A stretch of DNA of 64,000 nt from Chlorobiaceae bacterium (GCA_013334925.1 JAAXWP010000004.1:46824-110823); one strand, 5' to 3'; shown: positions 18,829-30,269, numbered from the stretch's first letter. Program-made: numbers and translations. Notes: generated by a model not told the origin, from the letters alone.

Positions 18829-18856
18829 TTGTCATATTTACTGCTTTTGCTATACT
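18829..18856 (+). promoter_or_regulatory. Likely promoter of rsmI-panC
   Basis: TTGTCA (18829-18834), a 16-base spacer and TATACT (18851-18856) each match the sigma-70 consensus at five of six positions. It lies between the divergent oppF-like and rsmI genes and would leave a leader of roughly 45-50 bases. Confidence 0.5.
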
Positions 18857-18910
18857 AATATACAAGCTAGACAATCCAATCAAAGGGCACCAGGGGAAGA
18901 CCTCACTATT

Positions 18911-19648
18911 TTGACCATCCACGACCAACATCACCAAGGAATCCTGTACGTCGTGGCCACTCCGCTCGGCAATCTCGATGACATGACCTTCAGGGCGGTC
19001 ACCACGCTACGCGACGCAGGGGCCATCGCCTGCGAAGATACCCGCAGAACCTCCATCCTGCTCAGACATTTCGGCATCCAGGGCAAAAAACTGGTCACGT
19101 ACCACTCTTTCAACGAAGAGCGCGCCGTCCAACAGGTCAGGGCACTGCTCGAAGAGGGCACCAGCGTCGCCCTGGTCACCGATGCGGGCACGCCGGGTAT
19201 CAGTGATCCCGGCTACAGCATGGCAAATGCCCTCCATACGCTCGGATTCAGCGTCATCCCGGTACCGGGAGCCAGCGCACTTACGGCAGCCCTGTCGGTC
19301 TGCCCCCTGCCGGTCAGCAGCTTTTTCTTCGCCGGATTCCTGCCGCACAAGAAGGGCCGGAAAAGCCGCATGGAGTACCTCTCAAGCCTTGGCAGCACTG
19401 TCGTATTCTACGAGTCGCCACACCGGATCAGGAAGCTTCTCGAAGAGCTGAACGAACATTTCCCCGAAGCCGGGGTCTTCGTTGCGCGCGAAATCACCAA
19501 GATCCACGAAGAGTATATCAGCGGGACCCCCGCATCGCTCATCGAGCACTTTTCCAGCGGCCAGACTCGAGGCGAATTCGTCGTCGTGGTCCATCCGCAG
19601 GAGGTCAAACGTTCCAAACAGCAGAAAGCAGATGCAGATAATCACTGA
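18911..19648 (+). CDS. rsmI: 16S rRNA (cytidine-1402 2'-O)-methyltransferase
   Basis: Tetrapyrrole-methylase-fold enzyme that methylates the ribose of C1402 in 16S rRNA. Family signatures: [16 protein letters not shown] at the N-terminus, [30 protein letters not shown] and FYESPHRI. No ATG lies near the conserved start, so I place the start at TTG 18911 ([14 protein letters not shown]), giving 245 residues, with a purine-rich GGGGAAGA upstream. The frame is open much further upstream, but that part is opposite the ABC ATPase gene and not coding. It overlaps panC by 17 bases. Confidence 0.9.
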   Translation: MTIHDQHHQGILYVVATPLGNLDDMTFRAVTTLRDAGAIACEDTRRTSILLRHFGIQGKKLVTYHSFNEERAVQQVRALLEEGTSVALVTDAGTPGISDPGYSMANALHTLGFSVIPVPGASALTAALSVCPLPVSSFFFAGFLPHKKGRKSRMEYLSSLGSTVVFYESPHRIRKLLEELNEHFPEAGVFVAREITKIHEEYISGTPASLIEHFSSGQTRGEFVVVVHPQEVKRSKQQKADADNH

Positions 19649-20504
19649 TCCCGCCGAAATGCAGGCGATCGCCGAAAACTTTCGTCTCCAGCGGCAGCGC
19701 ATCGGCGTCGTGATGACCATGGGGGCCCTGCACGACGGCCATCTCAGCCTGGTTCGTCTTGCGCAGAAGAAGGCGGGAATCGTCATCATGACCATTTTCG
19801 TCAATCCTACCCAGTTCGGCCCCGGCGAGGATTTCGAACGCTATCCGAGACCTTTCGAGCAGGATGCCGCACTCGCCCGTTCTGCAGGCGTCGACTACCT
19901 CTTCGCCCCTGCGCCCGAACAGATGTACCCCGAAGGCTACAGCACGTCGATCGATCCGGGCCCGATGGCCAACCGGTTCGAGGGAAGCTTCCGGCCAGGT
20001 CATTTCAGCGGCGTGGCTACCGTCGTGATCAAACTGCTCAACATCACCAGGCCCCACCTCGCCGTATTCGGAGAGAAGGATGCCCAGCAGCTCTCGGTGA
20101 TCAGAAGAGTCGTCAGGGACCTGAACATCGGCACGATCATCGAAGGAGCACCGATTTCGAGGGAAAACGACGGCCTGGCGACCAGTTCGAGGAACATCTA
20201 CCTCTCTGCCGACGAGCGTGAACACGCCACGGTGCTCTACCATGCGATCCAGCATGCGCAACAGGAGACGGAGAAAGGCAGGCGGGACCTCGGCGCCATT
20301 GCCGGTGAAGCGGAATCGATCATCGACTCGGTCCCCGGCACGAAAAGGGACTACCTCTGCTTCGTCGACGAAGACACCTTCGAAACAGCGGAAACCGCCA
20401 TACCGGAAAAGGCATACCGCTTCATCATGGCGGTACGTGTCGGCTCGACGCGCCTCATCGACAACTGGAGGTACGTCTGCGGGGGAGGGAATGATGAGTG
20501 CTGA
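19632..20504 (+). CDS. panC: Pantoate-beta-alanine ligase
   Basis: Condenses pantoate and beta-alanine with ATP to make pantothenate, the coenzyme A precursor. Signatures: [15 protein letters not shown] (the HxGH nucleotide motif), [43 protein letters not shown] and the KMSKS-like region SSRNIYLS. Start at 19632 ([10 protein letters not shown]), 290 residues. The last residues NDEC and the stop are encoded by the first units of a heptamer array that continues into the intergenic region, so the C-terminus has probably been replaced by repeat sequence. Confidence 0.95.
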   Translation: MQIITDPAEMQAIAENFRLQRQRIGVVMTMGALHDGHLSLVRLAQKKAGIVIMTIFVNPTQFGPGEDFERYPRPFEQDAALARSAGVDYLFAPAPEQMYPEGYSTSIDPGPMANRFEGSFRPGHFSGVATVVIKLLNITRPHLAVFGEKDAQQLSVIRRVVRDLNIGTIIEGAPISRENDGLATSSRNIYLSADEREHATVLYHAIQHAQQETEKGRRDLGAIAGEAESIIDSVPGTKRDYLCFVDEDTFETAETAIPEKAYRFIMAVRVGSTRLIDNWRYVCGGGNDEC

Positions 20505-20595
20505 ATGCTGAATGCTGAGTGCTGAATGCTGAGTGCTGAGTGCTGAATGCTGAATGCTGAATGATGAGGGCTGAATGCTGAATGATGGGTGTTGA
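20491..20595 (+). repeat. Heptamer tandem array (RTGMTGA) starting in panC
   Basis: Fifteen consecutive 7-base units with the pattern R-T-G-(C/A)-T-G-A, mostly ATGCTGA and GTGCTGA, decaying in the last units. It begins inside the last codons of panC and supplies its TGA. Because seven is not a multiple of three and each unit contains TGA, stops occur in every frame. Confidence 0.92.
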
Positions 20596-20646
20596 GTGAG
20601 ATGAATGAAAAATGGAGAGGCTGAGGCAGTCTTACATTTTCCATGG

Positions 20647-20664
20647 GGTCCATGAGGTCCATTA
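20647..20664. repeat. Nonamer repeat, two units
   Basis: Two adjacent units, GGTCCATGA and GGTCCATTA, related to the nonamer loci at 27.9, 28.5, 42.2 and 44.6 kb, lie about 50 bases beyond the heptamer array. Confidence 0.7.
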
Positions 20665-20706
20665 CCCTTCACTCGTCACTAGTGAAAGAATTTTGTATTA
20701 TATTAT

Positions 20707-20820
20707 ATGACTCGAAGAATTATTGAATACGTCACGAACACAACCGGCATTCACCTCTTGACCACTGCAGACGGACTGCAGCAGCTCGAAAGATCCACCG
20801 GAAAGGTTTTTCATCACTAA
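20707..20820 (+). CDS. Possible 37-residue peptide upstream of pnp
   Basis: An ATG at 20707 opens a 37-codon frame (MTRRIIEYVTNTTG...) that ends 15 bases before pnp. The composition (Thr, Leu, charged residues) looks more like protein than repeat. It matches no family I know. In other bacteria PNPase leader regions carry autoregulatory structure, and rpsO is often upstream; rpsO is absent here. It may be a short regulatory or leader frame; no clear Shine-Dalgarno is visible, so chance cannot be excluded. Confidence 0.3.
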   Translation: MTRRIIEYVTNTTGIHLLTTADGLQQLERSTGKVFHH

Positions 20821-20835
20821 CCTCAACAGATTTCC

Positions 20836-23037
20836 ATGTTTATCAGAAAAGAAATCGATCTTGGACATGGCAAGACAATCTCGATCGAAACCGGAAAAAT
20901 GGCCAAGCAGGCCGACGGTTCGGCGGTTGTCAGCCTCAACGACACCATGGTGATCGCCACGGTAGTTTCGAGCAAGACTCCTCCCTCTCCAAACCAGGAC
21001 TTCTTCCCGCTGCAGGTCGAATACCGCGAAAAGTACTCCGCTGCCGGCAAGTTCCCCGGCGGTTTCTTCAAACGCGAAGGCCGCCCCTCCGAAAAAGAGA
21101 TTCTTTCCGCCAGACTGATCGACAGGGCACTCCGTCCCCTGTTCCCTGATGGCTACTACCAGGAGACCCAGATCATCATCTCGGTCATCTCCTCCGACAC
21201 CGTCAACGACGCCGACGTGCTCGGCGGTGTGGCAGCTTCGGCCGCCATCATGGTCTCGGACATCCCGTTCGCGAACCCGATGTCGGAAGTCCGCGTGGGA
21301 CGCATCGATGGCGCGTTCATGATCAACCCCGACATCAACGACCTGCAGCGCAGCGACCTCGACATCTGCATCGGCGGCACCGAGGACACCATCTGCATGC
21401 TCGAAGGCGAAATGAAGGAGATCTCTGAAGCCGACATGCTCGAGGCAATCAGGTACGGCCATGAAGCAATCAAAAAAATCTGCCGCGTCCAGCGCGAGCT
21501 TGCTGCCGAAGTCGCCAAGCCGAAGCGGGCCTTCACGGCGACGCTTCCGCCGTCCGAGCTCGTCGCAACCGTCGAGGGCTTATGCGCCGCCCAGCTCAAG
21601 GAGCTCGCCTACACGCCGCTCGCCAAGGAGGAGCGTTCCGACAGGACCAAGGCGATCTACAAGGATACCCTCAAAAAGACCCTCGCCCATTTCAGCGACA
21701 TCATCACGGTCGACGACATCGCCGCAGATCCTTGCAGGGCTCACTGCCTGAGCGAACACATGATCGAGGAGTGCATCCACGCAGTCGAGAAGAAGGTCAT
21801 GCGCCACATGATCCTCGACGACAAGAAACGACTCGACGGCCGGTCCCTGGATCAGGTCAGGCCGATCAGCATCGAACTCGGCCTCATCCCGAGGGCACAC
21901 GGCTCCGCGCTCTTCACCCGCGGTGAGACCCAGGCGCTGGTCACCCTGACTCTCGGCACCAAAAAGGATGCCCAGTCGGTCGACACGCTGACCGACGACA
22001 AGGACAAGCGATTCATGCTGCACTACAACTTCCCGCCCTTCTCGGTCGGTGAAACCGGCAGGGTCGGCGGCACCGGACGTCGCGAGATCGGCCACGGCAA
22101 CCTCGCCGAGCGCGCCATCAAGATGGTCATGCCTCCGGAGCAGGAGTTCCCGTACACCGTCCGCATCGTCTCCGACATTCTCGAGTCCAACGGCTCTTCG
22201 TCGATGGCATCGGTCTGCGGCGGCACGCTTGCAGCCATGGACGGCGGTATTCCGCTGAAGAAACCGGTCTCCGGTATCGCTATGGGCCTGATCAAGGAGG
22301 GTGACAACTACGCCGTCCTCACCGACATCCTCGGCAACGAAGACCACCTTGGCGACATGGACTTCAAGGTTTCCGGCACCAGGGATGGCATCACGGCCTG
22401 CCAGATGGACATCAAGATCGACGGCCTCGACTACCACATTCTTGAAACCGCGCTCGAACAGGCTCGCCATGGCCGACTTCACATCCTGGACGTCATGTCC
22501 GAGGCTATTCCCGAGTCGCGTTCGGACATCGGCAAGTACGCTCCGCGCCTGACCACGATCCAGATTCCTGTGGATGCCATCGGCCTGGTCATCGGCAAGG
22601 GCGGTGAGACCATCCGCAGCATCACCGAAGAGACCGGCGCAGAGATCAACATCGAAGACGACGGTACGGTGACCATCGCCTGCAACAGCCCGGAAGGGAC
22701 CAAGGCCGCAGTGGAGACCATCAAGACCCTCATCGCCAAACCCGAGGTCGGCACGGTGTACATGGGCAAGGTGCGCGACATCCGCGACGAGCTCGGCGCT
22801 TTCGTCGAGTTCCTGCCGAAGACCGACGGCCTGGTGCACATCTCCGAGATCGCACGCGAGCGCATCGCCAAGGTCAGCGACGTGCTGAAACCGGGCGACC
22901 GCGTCAAGGTGAAGCTGATCGAAGTCCGCAAGGACCCCCGCACCGGCAAGACCAAGTTCGCTCTATCCATGAAAGCACTGCTCGAGACCGAGGGCGCCAA
23001 TGGACAGAACGGCACCAACGCACCGGCTCAGGATTGA
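20836..23037 (+). CDS. pnp: Polyribonucleotide nucleotidyltransferase (PNPase)
   Basis: Phosphorolytic 3'-5' exoribonuclease of mRNA decay and RNA quality control. The 733 residues contain two RNase PH domains ([30 protein letters not shown] in the first, [20 protein letters not shown] in the second), the catalytic [15 protein letters not shown] segment, a KH domain ([20 protein letters not shown]) and a C-terminal S1 domain ([18 protein letters not shown]). A strong intrinsic terminator follows, so pnp is separate from leuS. Confidence 0.98.
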   Translation: MFIRKEIDLGHGKTISIETGKMAKQADGSAVVSLNDTMVIATVVSSKTPPSPNQDFFPLQVEYREKYSAAGKFPGGFFKREGRPSEKEILSARLIDRALRPLFPDGYYQETQIIISVISSDTVNDADVLGGVAASAAIMVSDIPFANPMSEVRVGRIDGAFMINPDINDLQRSDLDICIGGTEDTICMLEGEMKEISEADMLEAIRYGHEAIKKICRVQRELAAEVAKPKRAFTATLPPSELVATVEGLCAAQLKELAYTPLAKEERSDRTKAIYKDTLKKTLAHFSDIITVDDIAADPCRAHCLSEHMIEECIHAVEKKVMRHMILDDKKRLDGRSLDQVRPISIELGLIPRAHGSALFTRGETQALVTLTLGTKKDAQSVDTLTDDKDKRFMLHYNFPPFSVGETGRVGGTGRREIGHGNLAERAIKMVMPPEQEFPYTVRIVSDILESNGSSSMASVCGGTLAAMDGGIPLKKPVSGIAMGLIKEGDNYAVLTDILGNEDHLGDMDFKVSGTRDGITACQMDIKIDGLDYHILETALEQARHGRLHILDVMSEAIPESRSDIGKYAPRLTTIQIPVDAIGLVIGKGGETIRSITEETGAEINIEDDGTVTIACNSPEGTKAAVETIKTLIAKPEVGTVYMGKVRDIRDELGAFVEFLPKTDGLVHISEIARERIAKVSDVLKPGDRVKVKLIEVRKDPRTGKTKFALSMKALLETEGANGQNGTNAPAQD

Positions 23038-23058
23038 CCTTAATCTGACGGACATCGA

Positions 23059-23097
23059 GGCAGTGCAGGAATAAAAAATACCTGCACTGCCTTTTTT
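23059..23097 (+). terminator. Terminator of pnp
   Basis: Perfect 11-bp stem (GGCAGTGCAGG with CCTGCACTGCC), A-rich 11-base loop and six T: a textbook Rho-independent terminator. Confidence 0.95.
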
Positions 23098-23156
23098 GTT
23101 GATTCGCCGTACAGAATTTATTTTCCGGGACTTTTACCGAAACCTACACATCGACC

Positions 23157-25577
23157 ATGAGGTACGACTTTTCAGCGATCGAACGTAAATGGCAGGCACG
23201 CTGGTCCGAACAGGAGACCTTCACCACCGGCACCAGCCAGGATAAACCGAAATATTACGTGCTCGACATGTTTCCTTACCCGAGCGGTTCGGGCCTGCAT
23301 GTCGGACATCTCGAGGGATACACGGCGACCGACATCATCGCCCGCTACAAGCGCAGCCGCGGTTTCAACGTGCTGCATCCGATGGGCTGGGATGCCTTCG
23401 GCCTTCCTGCCGAGCAGTTCGCAATCAAGACCGGCACCCACCCCCGTTTCACCACGGAAAAAAACGTCTCCAGCTTCCGGGATACCCTGAAAAGCATGGG
23501 TTTCTCCTACGACTGGAACCGGGAGATCAATACGACCGATCCGGGCTATTTCAAGTGGACGCAGTGGATCTTCCTGAAGCTCTACGAGATGGGCCTGGCC
23601 TACATGTCGGAGATCGACGTCAACTGGTGTGAAGAGCTCAAGGTGGTGCTTGCCAACGAAGAGGTAGACGAAAAACTCGCCGATGGCTATACCGTGGTGC
23701 GGAAACCTCTGCGCCAGTGGGTGCTGAAGATCACCGCCTATGCCGAGCGTCTGATCCAGGATCTCGACGGCCTCGACTGGCCCGAGAACGTCAAGCAGAT
23801 GCAGCGTAACTGGATCGGCCGTTCCGAGGGTGTGGAGATCGATTTCGAGCTCCGCTGCCATCGCACGAACCTGAAGGTCTACACCACCCGACCGGACACG
23901 CTGTTCGGCGCAACCTACCTGGTGATATCGCCTGAACATCCCATGGCTGAAAAGCTGGCCATCGCCCAGCAGCTCACGGCGGTGAAGGCTTACATCGAGC
24001 AGGCAAAGCTGAAGACCGAACTCGAACGCACCGGTCTGCAGAAGGAGAAAACCGGCGTGTTCACCGGCTCCTACGCCATCAACCCCGCCACAGGAGAAGC
24101 GCTCCCCGTCTGGATCTCGGACTTCGTGCTCACCAGCTACGGTACCGGGGCCATCATGTCGGTTCCTGCTCATGACAGCCGCGACTGGGAGTTCGCAAAG
24201 AAATTCGGCCTTCCGATCCGCGAGGTCGTCAAAAGCCCGCACGATGTACAGGAAGCGGTATTCGAAGGCAAGGAGAGCGTGAGCGTCAACTCTTCGAACG
24301 ATGAGATCAGCATCGACGGACTGACCTTCGAAACGGCATTCGACCGCATGGCAACCTGGCTCGAATCGAAAGGCAAAGGCAAGCGGAAGGTCAACTACAA
24401 GCTCAGGGACTGGGTCTTCAGCCGCCAGCGTTACTGGGGTGAACCGATCCCGATCAAACACTATGAGGACGGCACGATGCGTCCGGAGAGCTCGCTGCCC
24501 CTGACACTGCCCGAAGTGGAGGCCTACCAGCCGACCTCGACCGGCGAATCCCCTCTGGCGAATATCGAAGAGTGGCTGCACGGCGCCGACGAGCATGGAC
24601 ACTTCCGCCGCGAGACCAACACCATGCCGCAGTGGGCCGGCAGCTGCTGGTACTATCTGCGCTTCATCGACCCGAAAAACGGCGAACAGCTCGTCGAGCC
24701 CTCGAAGGAGCAGTACTGGATGAACGTCGACCTCTACATCGGCGGCGCCGAACACGCCGTGCTGCACCTGCTCTACTCGAGGTTCTGGCACAAGGTGCTC
24801 TACGATCTCGGCGTGGTGAGCACGAAAGAGCCTTTCCAGCGCCTGTTCAACCAGGGCATGATCCTTGGTGAGGATAACGAGAAGATGTCCAAGTCCAGGG
24901 GCAACGTCATCCCTGCCGACCATGTGCTGAACGCTTATGGCGCCGATGCGGTAAGGCTCTACGAAATGTTCCTCGGTCCGCTCGAACAGGTCAAGCCATG
25001 GAACACCAATGGCATCGAAGGCATCAGCCGTTTCCTCGGCAAGGTCTGGAGACTGGTGTGGGAAGAGAATGCGACCGGGATCAGGGTCACTGATGAACGA
25101 CCGGCCGATGCCGTCCTGAAAAGGATGCACAAGGCAATCCGGAAGGTGACCGAAGATGTCGAACAGCTGAAGTTCAACACGGCCATCTCGGAAATGATGG
25201 TTCTGGTCAACGAACTGCACAAAGCAGGCTGCTACAGCCGTGAGGCGGTGGAAACCGTCCTGCTCATGCTCGCCCCGTTCGCGCCCCACATCACCGAAGA
25301 GCTCTGGGAGACGATCGGCAACGGCCCGTCGATCAGCGGCGCCAACTGGCCGGTATTCGATACGGAACTGGCTAAAGACGATGTCGTGACCATCGCCGTC
25401 CAGATCAACGGCAAACTCAGGGGAACCTTCGAAACTTCGGTTCAAAGCACAAAGGAACAGCTCCTCGATGAGGCTAAAAAGGTGGAAAGTGTCGTTAAAT
25501 TCCTTGATAGCCAGATAATCATAAAGGAAATCGTCGTACCAGGAAAACTGGTCAATTTTGCCGTAAAACCGCTCTGA
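23157..25577 (+). CDS. leuS: Leucyl-tRNA synthetase
   Basis: Class I aminoacyl-tRNA synthetase. The 806 residues carry the HIGH motif as HVGH in PYPSGSGLHVGHLEGYT, the CP1 editing domain with the threonine-rich region (KVYTTRPDTLFGATY) and the editing Asp in SVPAHDSRDWEF, the KMSKS loop (NEKMSKSRGNVIP) and the anticodon-binding and C-terminal domains (VTIAVQINGKLRG). Full length for a bacterial LeuRS. Its stop codon lies in the loop of a 14-bp perfect palindrome. Confidence 0.98.
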   Translation: MRYDFSAIERKWQARWSEQETFTTGTSQDKPKYYVLDMFPYPSGSGLHVGHLEGYTATDIIARYKRSRGFNVLHPMGWDAFGLPAEQFAIKTGTHPRFTTEKNVSSFRDTLKSMGFSYDWNREINTTDPGYFKWTQWIFLKLYEMGLAYMSEIDVNWCEELKVVLANEEVDEKLADGYTVVRKPLRQWVLKITAYAERLIQDLDGLDWPENVKQMQRNWIGRSEGVEIDFELRCHRTNLKVYTTRPDTLFGATYLVISPEHPMAEKLAIAQQLTAVKAYIEQAKLKTELERTGLQKEKTGVFTGSYAINPATGEALPVWISDFVLTSYGTGAIMSVPAHDSRDWEFAKKFGLPIREVVKSPHDVQEAVFEGKESVSVNSSNDEISIDGLTFETAFDRMATWLESKGKGKRKVNYKLRDWVFSRQRYWGEPIPIKHYEDGTMRPESSLPLTLPEVEAYQPTSTGESPLANIEEWLHGADEHGHFRRETNTMPQWAGSCWYYLRFIDPKNGEQLVEPSKEQYWMNVDLYIGGAEHAVLHLLYSRFWHKVLYDLGVVSTKEPFQRLFNQGMILGEDNEKMSKSRGNVIPADHVLNAYGADAVRLYEMFLGPLEQVKPWNTNGIEGISRFLGKVWRLVWEENATGIRVTDERPADAVLKRMHKAIRKVTEDVEQLKFNTAISEMMVLVNELHKAGCYSREAVETVLLMLAPFAPHITEELWETIGNGPSISGANWPVFDTELAKDDVVTIAVQINGKLRGTFETSVQSTKEQLLDEAKKVESVVKFLDSQIIIKEIVVPGKLVNFAVKPL

Positions 25578-25591
25578 GAGCGGTTTTACGG
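25561..25591. terminator. Palindrome centred on the leuS stop codon
   Basis: CCGTAAAACCGCTC and GAGCGGTTTTACGG form a perfect 14-bp stem whose three-base loop is the leuS TGA. No T-run follows directly, but an 8-T run comes about 40 bases later. It may act as terminator, as an mRNA 3' guard, or as a protein-binding site. Confidence 0.6.
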
Positions 25592-25784
25592 ATATCGAAA
25601 GCGAACGCCTCCCTCTTTTGGCAACATCGCTTTTTTTTGTGTAAATTGAGAATTAACGATCTTGAAGGGCCAACAGCCGGGCCCTTGTCATTCCTACCGG
25701 CTGAAGCAATCATCTGTAAGCTTTAATCATCCCCCGTCCGGGATGGTTATCCTTTTTTTTCATAAAAACAAAACCGTTTTATCA

Positions 25785-27764
<1,980 letters not shown>

Positions 27765-27790
27765 TAGCCTGTCCCGAACAGCAAGCGTGA

Positions 27791-27833
27791 AGAGGCCGTC
27801 TCAGCAAACCTGAGACGGCCTCTTTCGTTTTCT
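27791..27833 (+). terminator. Terminator of acs
   Basis: Perfect 14-bp stem (AGAGGCCGTCTCAG with CTGAGACGGCCTCT), 5-base loop, then TTCGTTTTC. Confidence 0.88.
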
Positions 27834-27852
27834 GGCGGAAGAGAGAAGGAAT

Positions 27853-27928
27853 GGGTCTTATAGGTCACATAAGCCCTATGGGTCCTATGGGACCAGATTC
27901 CGACCCATCCGTCCCATCCAACTCATCC
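27853..27928. repeat. Nonamer tandem repeats downstream of acs
   Basis: Four 9-base units (GGGTCTTAT, AGGTCACAT, AAGCCCTAT, GGGTCCTAT) at 27853-27888, a 13-base break, then three units (GACCCATCC, GTCCCATCC, AACTCATCC) in the opposite sense at 27902-27928. The rest of the gap to 28013 holds an 8-T run and no gene. Confidence 0.8.
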
Positions 27929-28012
27929 GACATTTTTTTTCGCAGGATTTTCGACTGTCTGACGTCTGAAGGTGTAAACATCCTTTACAACCAACAGACT
28001 GAAAACACCATC

Positions 28013-28501
28013 ATGAAACCGACGTTGAAATCCTGGGCAACTCCTCTCGTCATTGCAGCTTTCATCATCTCCGCATTCACCGGCATTCTGATATTCTTCC
28101 ATAAAGGAGGCGGTCTGGTCAAGCCGGTCCATGAATGGCTGAGCTGGGCCCTGGTTGCCGGTGGAGCACTCCACACGGCAGCGAACTGGAATGCATTCAA
28201 GAACTGGTTCACGAAGAGATCTGCCCTGGCGATCATCTCTGCAGGTGCGATCGTTGCCGTAGCTTCCGTCGCAGTCCCCGTTAAAAATGAGCATGGCAAT
28301 CCGTTCATGAGGGTCAGTGGCGCCGTTGCAGCCTCATCTGTACAGAAGGTCGCGCCAGTGGCGAACCTGACCACTGAACAGGCCATCGACAAGCTCAACA
28401 GCAAGGGCATCAAGGTTGACGATGCAGGGCAGAGCATCAAGGCAGTAGCGGCAAATAACGGCACGAAAGAGATCGAAGTCCTCGAGGCGCTGTTCGACTG
28501 A
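28013..28501 (+). CDS. DUF4405-like membrane protein
   Basis: 162 residues from the ATG at 28013 (MKPTLKSW). Three hydrophobic helices are visible (about 8-26, 41-57, 67-84). Histidines on the helices (HKGG, VHEWLSW, LHTAANW) resemble the heme-ligating pattern of DUF4405, a small cytochrome b561-like family, so a membrane heme protein is possible. The C-terminal 60 residues (LTTEQAIDKLNSKGIKVDD) form a soluble helical tail. An upstream in-frame ATG at 27851 would translate the nonamer repeats and is rejected. Exact role unknown; redox function is inferred. Confidence 0.72.
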   Translation: MKPTLKSWATPLVIAAFIISAFTGILIFFHKGGGLVKPVHEWLSWALVAGGALHTAANWNAFKNWFTKRSALAIISAGAIVAVASVAVPVKNEHGNPFMRVSGAVAASSVQKVAPVANLTTEQAIDKLNSKGIKVDDAGQSIKAVAANNGTKEIEVLEALFD

Positions 28502-28514
28502 GCATAACGTGAAA

Positions 28515-28555
28515 GGTTCCATGAGTCCTGCGGGTCACCCTGGTCTCATGGAACC
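28515..28555. repeat. Nonamer repeats within an inverted repeat
   Basis: Four 9-base units (GTTCCATGA, GTCCTGCGG, GTCACCCTG, GTCTCATGG) run from 28516 to 28551. The ends also form an 11-bp inverted repeat (GGTTCCATGAG with CTCATGGAACC), so the transcript downstream of the DUF4405 gene could fold into a hairpin with a 19-base loop. Confidence 0.75.
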
Positions 28556-28590
28556 AATTGAAATCGCCGATCATCACTCCCTCCCTCTCA

Positions 28591-28780
28591 TCACTCATCA
28601 CTCATCACTCATCACTCATCACTCGTCACTCGTCACTCGTCACTTGTCACTTGTCACTTGTCACTTGTCACTCGTCACTCGTCACTTGTCACTTGTCACT
28701 TGTCACTCGTCACTTGTCACTTGTCACTTGTCACTTGTCACTCGTCACTTGTCACTCTGTCACTCGTCACTCTGTCACTG
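28591..28780. repeat. Heptamer tandem array next to tspO
   Basis: About 27 units of seven bases (TCACTCA, TCACTCG, TCACTTG), with two 8-base units (TCACTCTG) near the right end. Seen from tspO on the minus strand the first unit contains the tspO stop codon. Variants are clustered in blocks, suggesting expansion by slippage or unequal exchange. There are no spacers, so this is not CRISPR. Confidence 0.93.
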
Positions 28781-29251
28781 ATTAAGCTGCACGATCGTGA
28801 AATTCAGATACGAGGCGAAGCTCACCCACAGCAGATAAGGTATCATCAGGACCGCAGACAACCTCGACACCTTTGAGAAGGCGACGATCGTGGCCAGAAT
28901 GGCAACCCACAGGATCAGAATCTCCACAAAGCCGGTTAGTGGCGATCGCATCCCGAAGAAAGAGGCTGACCAGCCAAGGTTCAGCACAAGCTGAAGGCTG
29001 AACAGCCCCACCCCCTGGCGAACAGCCTTCTTCTCAATTCCGGCTTCAAGCACAAGGGAAAGCGCAACGCCCATAAGGATGAAAAGCACCGTCCAGACCG
29101 GAGGGAAAAGCCAGTCAGGAGGATTCCAGGAAGGTTTGCGAAGTGTCGTATAATACCATGATCCGGGTTCAGGAGTGAACAGGCTGCCGGCAAAGGCGAA
29201 CAGCATGCAGATCGCAATACAGAGCAGAGCCGTACGCAGTTTGTTATTCAT
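28775..29251 (-). CDS. tspO: TspO/MBR family tryptophan-rich sensory protein
   Basis: Five-helix membrane protein of the translocator protein family, known to bind tetrapyrroles and to modulate pigment gene expression in photosynthetic proteobacteria. The 158 residues contain the family signature around WYYTTLRKPSWNPPDWLFPPVW and VLNLGWSASFFGMRSP. In a bacteriochlorophyll-making organism a porphyrin-related role is plausible, but it has no pigment gene beside it. Its stop codon falls in the first unit of the 28591-28780 heptamer array. Confidence 0.93.
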   Translation of the reverse strand: MNNKLRTALLCIAICMLFAFAGSLFTPEPGSWYYTTLRKPSWNPPDWLFPPVWTVLFILMGVALSLVLEAGIEKKAVRQGVGLFSLQLVLNLGWSASFFGMRSPLTGFVEILILWVAILATIVAFSKVSRLSAVLMIPYLLWVSFASYLNFTIVQLNQ

Positions 29252-29450
29252 GTTTTTGTTTGTTTGTGCACCGATCCCCGCATCGGAACCGGTGAAAATT
29301 CTGTTGATGATCTTATCATGAAAAACGCACGCACTTACTGATAATTCCCGTCACTTCGCCAAAACCGCATATTTTTACGATTCTGCTGCCCATCATCCGT
29401 TTGAAGCCACCAAATGATATATTCACTGCGACATCATCAACCACCCAGCA

Positions 29451-30269
29451 ATGGATATGAACAAGGAACTTGACACCGCCATTCAGGCTGCGGAAGCGGC
29501 TGGAGCCATCACCCTGTCGAGACTCGGCGAGCTCTCGAATCCAGAGATCTACGCCAAGGAGCCCAAGGATTTCGTGACCGAGGTCGACCGGCAATGCGAA
29601 GCGACGATCACGTCGATCATCATCAGCGCCTTCCCCGACGACAGCCTCCTCTGCGAAGAGGGAACGCTGAACGAAGGTACGTCAGGCAGAACCTGGATCA
29701 TCGACCCGCTCGACGGCACGCTGAACTTCATTCACTCTTTCCCTGTGTTTGCCATCAGCATCGCCCTCAGAGGGGCCGACGGCGATCTCCTTGCCGGTGT
29801 CGTTTACCAGCCGATACTACGGGAACTGTTCACCGCTGCCAAAGGAATGGGCGCGTACCTGAACGGTGAGCGCATCAGCATTTCCGATCGCGATTCGAAA
29901 GAGAGCTTCCTGATCGCCACCGGGTTGCCGTTCAAGGAGTATCACTACCTCGATTCCTATGTCGGCATGCTGAAAGAGGTGATCCGTGATTCAGCAGGGA
30001 TCCGAAGAGCGGGATCGGCCTCGATCGACCTCGCCTATACCGCCGCCGGCCGGTTTGACGGCTTCTGGGAGTACCGGCTCTATCCATGGGACTTCGCCGC
30101 CGGTGTGCTGCTTGTCCGTGAAGCGGGAGGCATCGTCACCGGATTCGACGGCAACAGCGACGTGTTCAGGCACCACAGTATCCTTGCCGGAAGCTCCATA
30201 ACCCATCCGATGCTGCTTGACAAGGCGCAGCGACATTTCGGTGACCTGGTCGGCCAGAGTGCCGGCTGA
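29451..30269 (+). CDS. Inositol monophosphatase family protein
   Basis: Mg-dependent phosphatase of the SuhB/IMPase fold, 272 residues. Metal-binding motifs: CEEGT in the first part, WIIDPLDGTLNFIHSFPVFAIS (motif DPxDGTxNF), and WDFAAGVLLVREAGG near the C-terminus. Such enzymes hydrolyse inositol phosphates or 3'-phosphoadenosine phosphate. The start at 29451 (MDMNKELD) is normal; an ATG six bases later is possible. It lies 78 bases before lpxC-fabZ on the same strand with no terminator between, so the two may be co-transcribed. Confidence 0.92.
   Translation: MDMNKELDTAIQAAEAAGAITLSRLGELSNPEIYAKEPKDFVTEVDRQCEATITSIIISAFPDDSLLCEEGTLNEGTSGRTWIIDPLDGTLNFIHSFPVFAISIALRGADGDLLAGVVYQPILRELFTAAKGMGAYLNGERISISDRDSKESFLIATGLPFKEYHYLDSYVGMLKEVIRDSAGIRRAGSASIDLAYTAAGRFDGFWEYRLYPWDFAAGVLLVREAGGIVTGFDGNSDVFRHHSILAGSSITHPMLLDKAQRHFGDLVGQSAG

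Noticed and set aside
23172..25445. 757-codon open frame antisense to leuS
   Set aside because: It is the complement of a confident synthetase gene; high-GC codon bias keeps the opposite strand open, and its residues have no family features.
28591..28780. CRISPR array
   Set aside because: The repeats are 7 bases, contiguous and without spacers, and there are no cas genes nearby.
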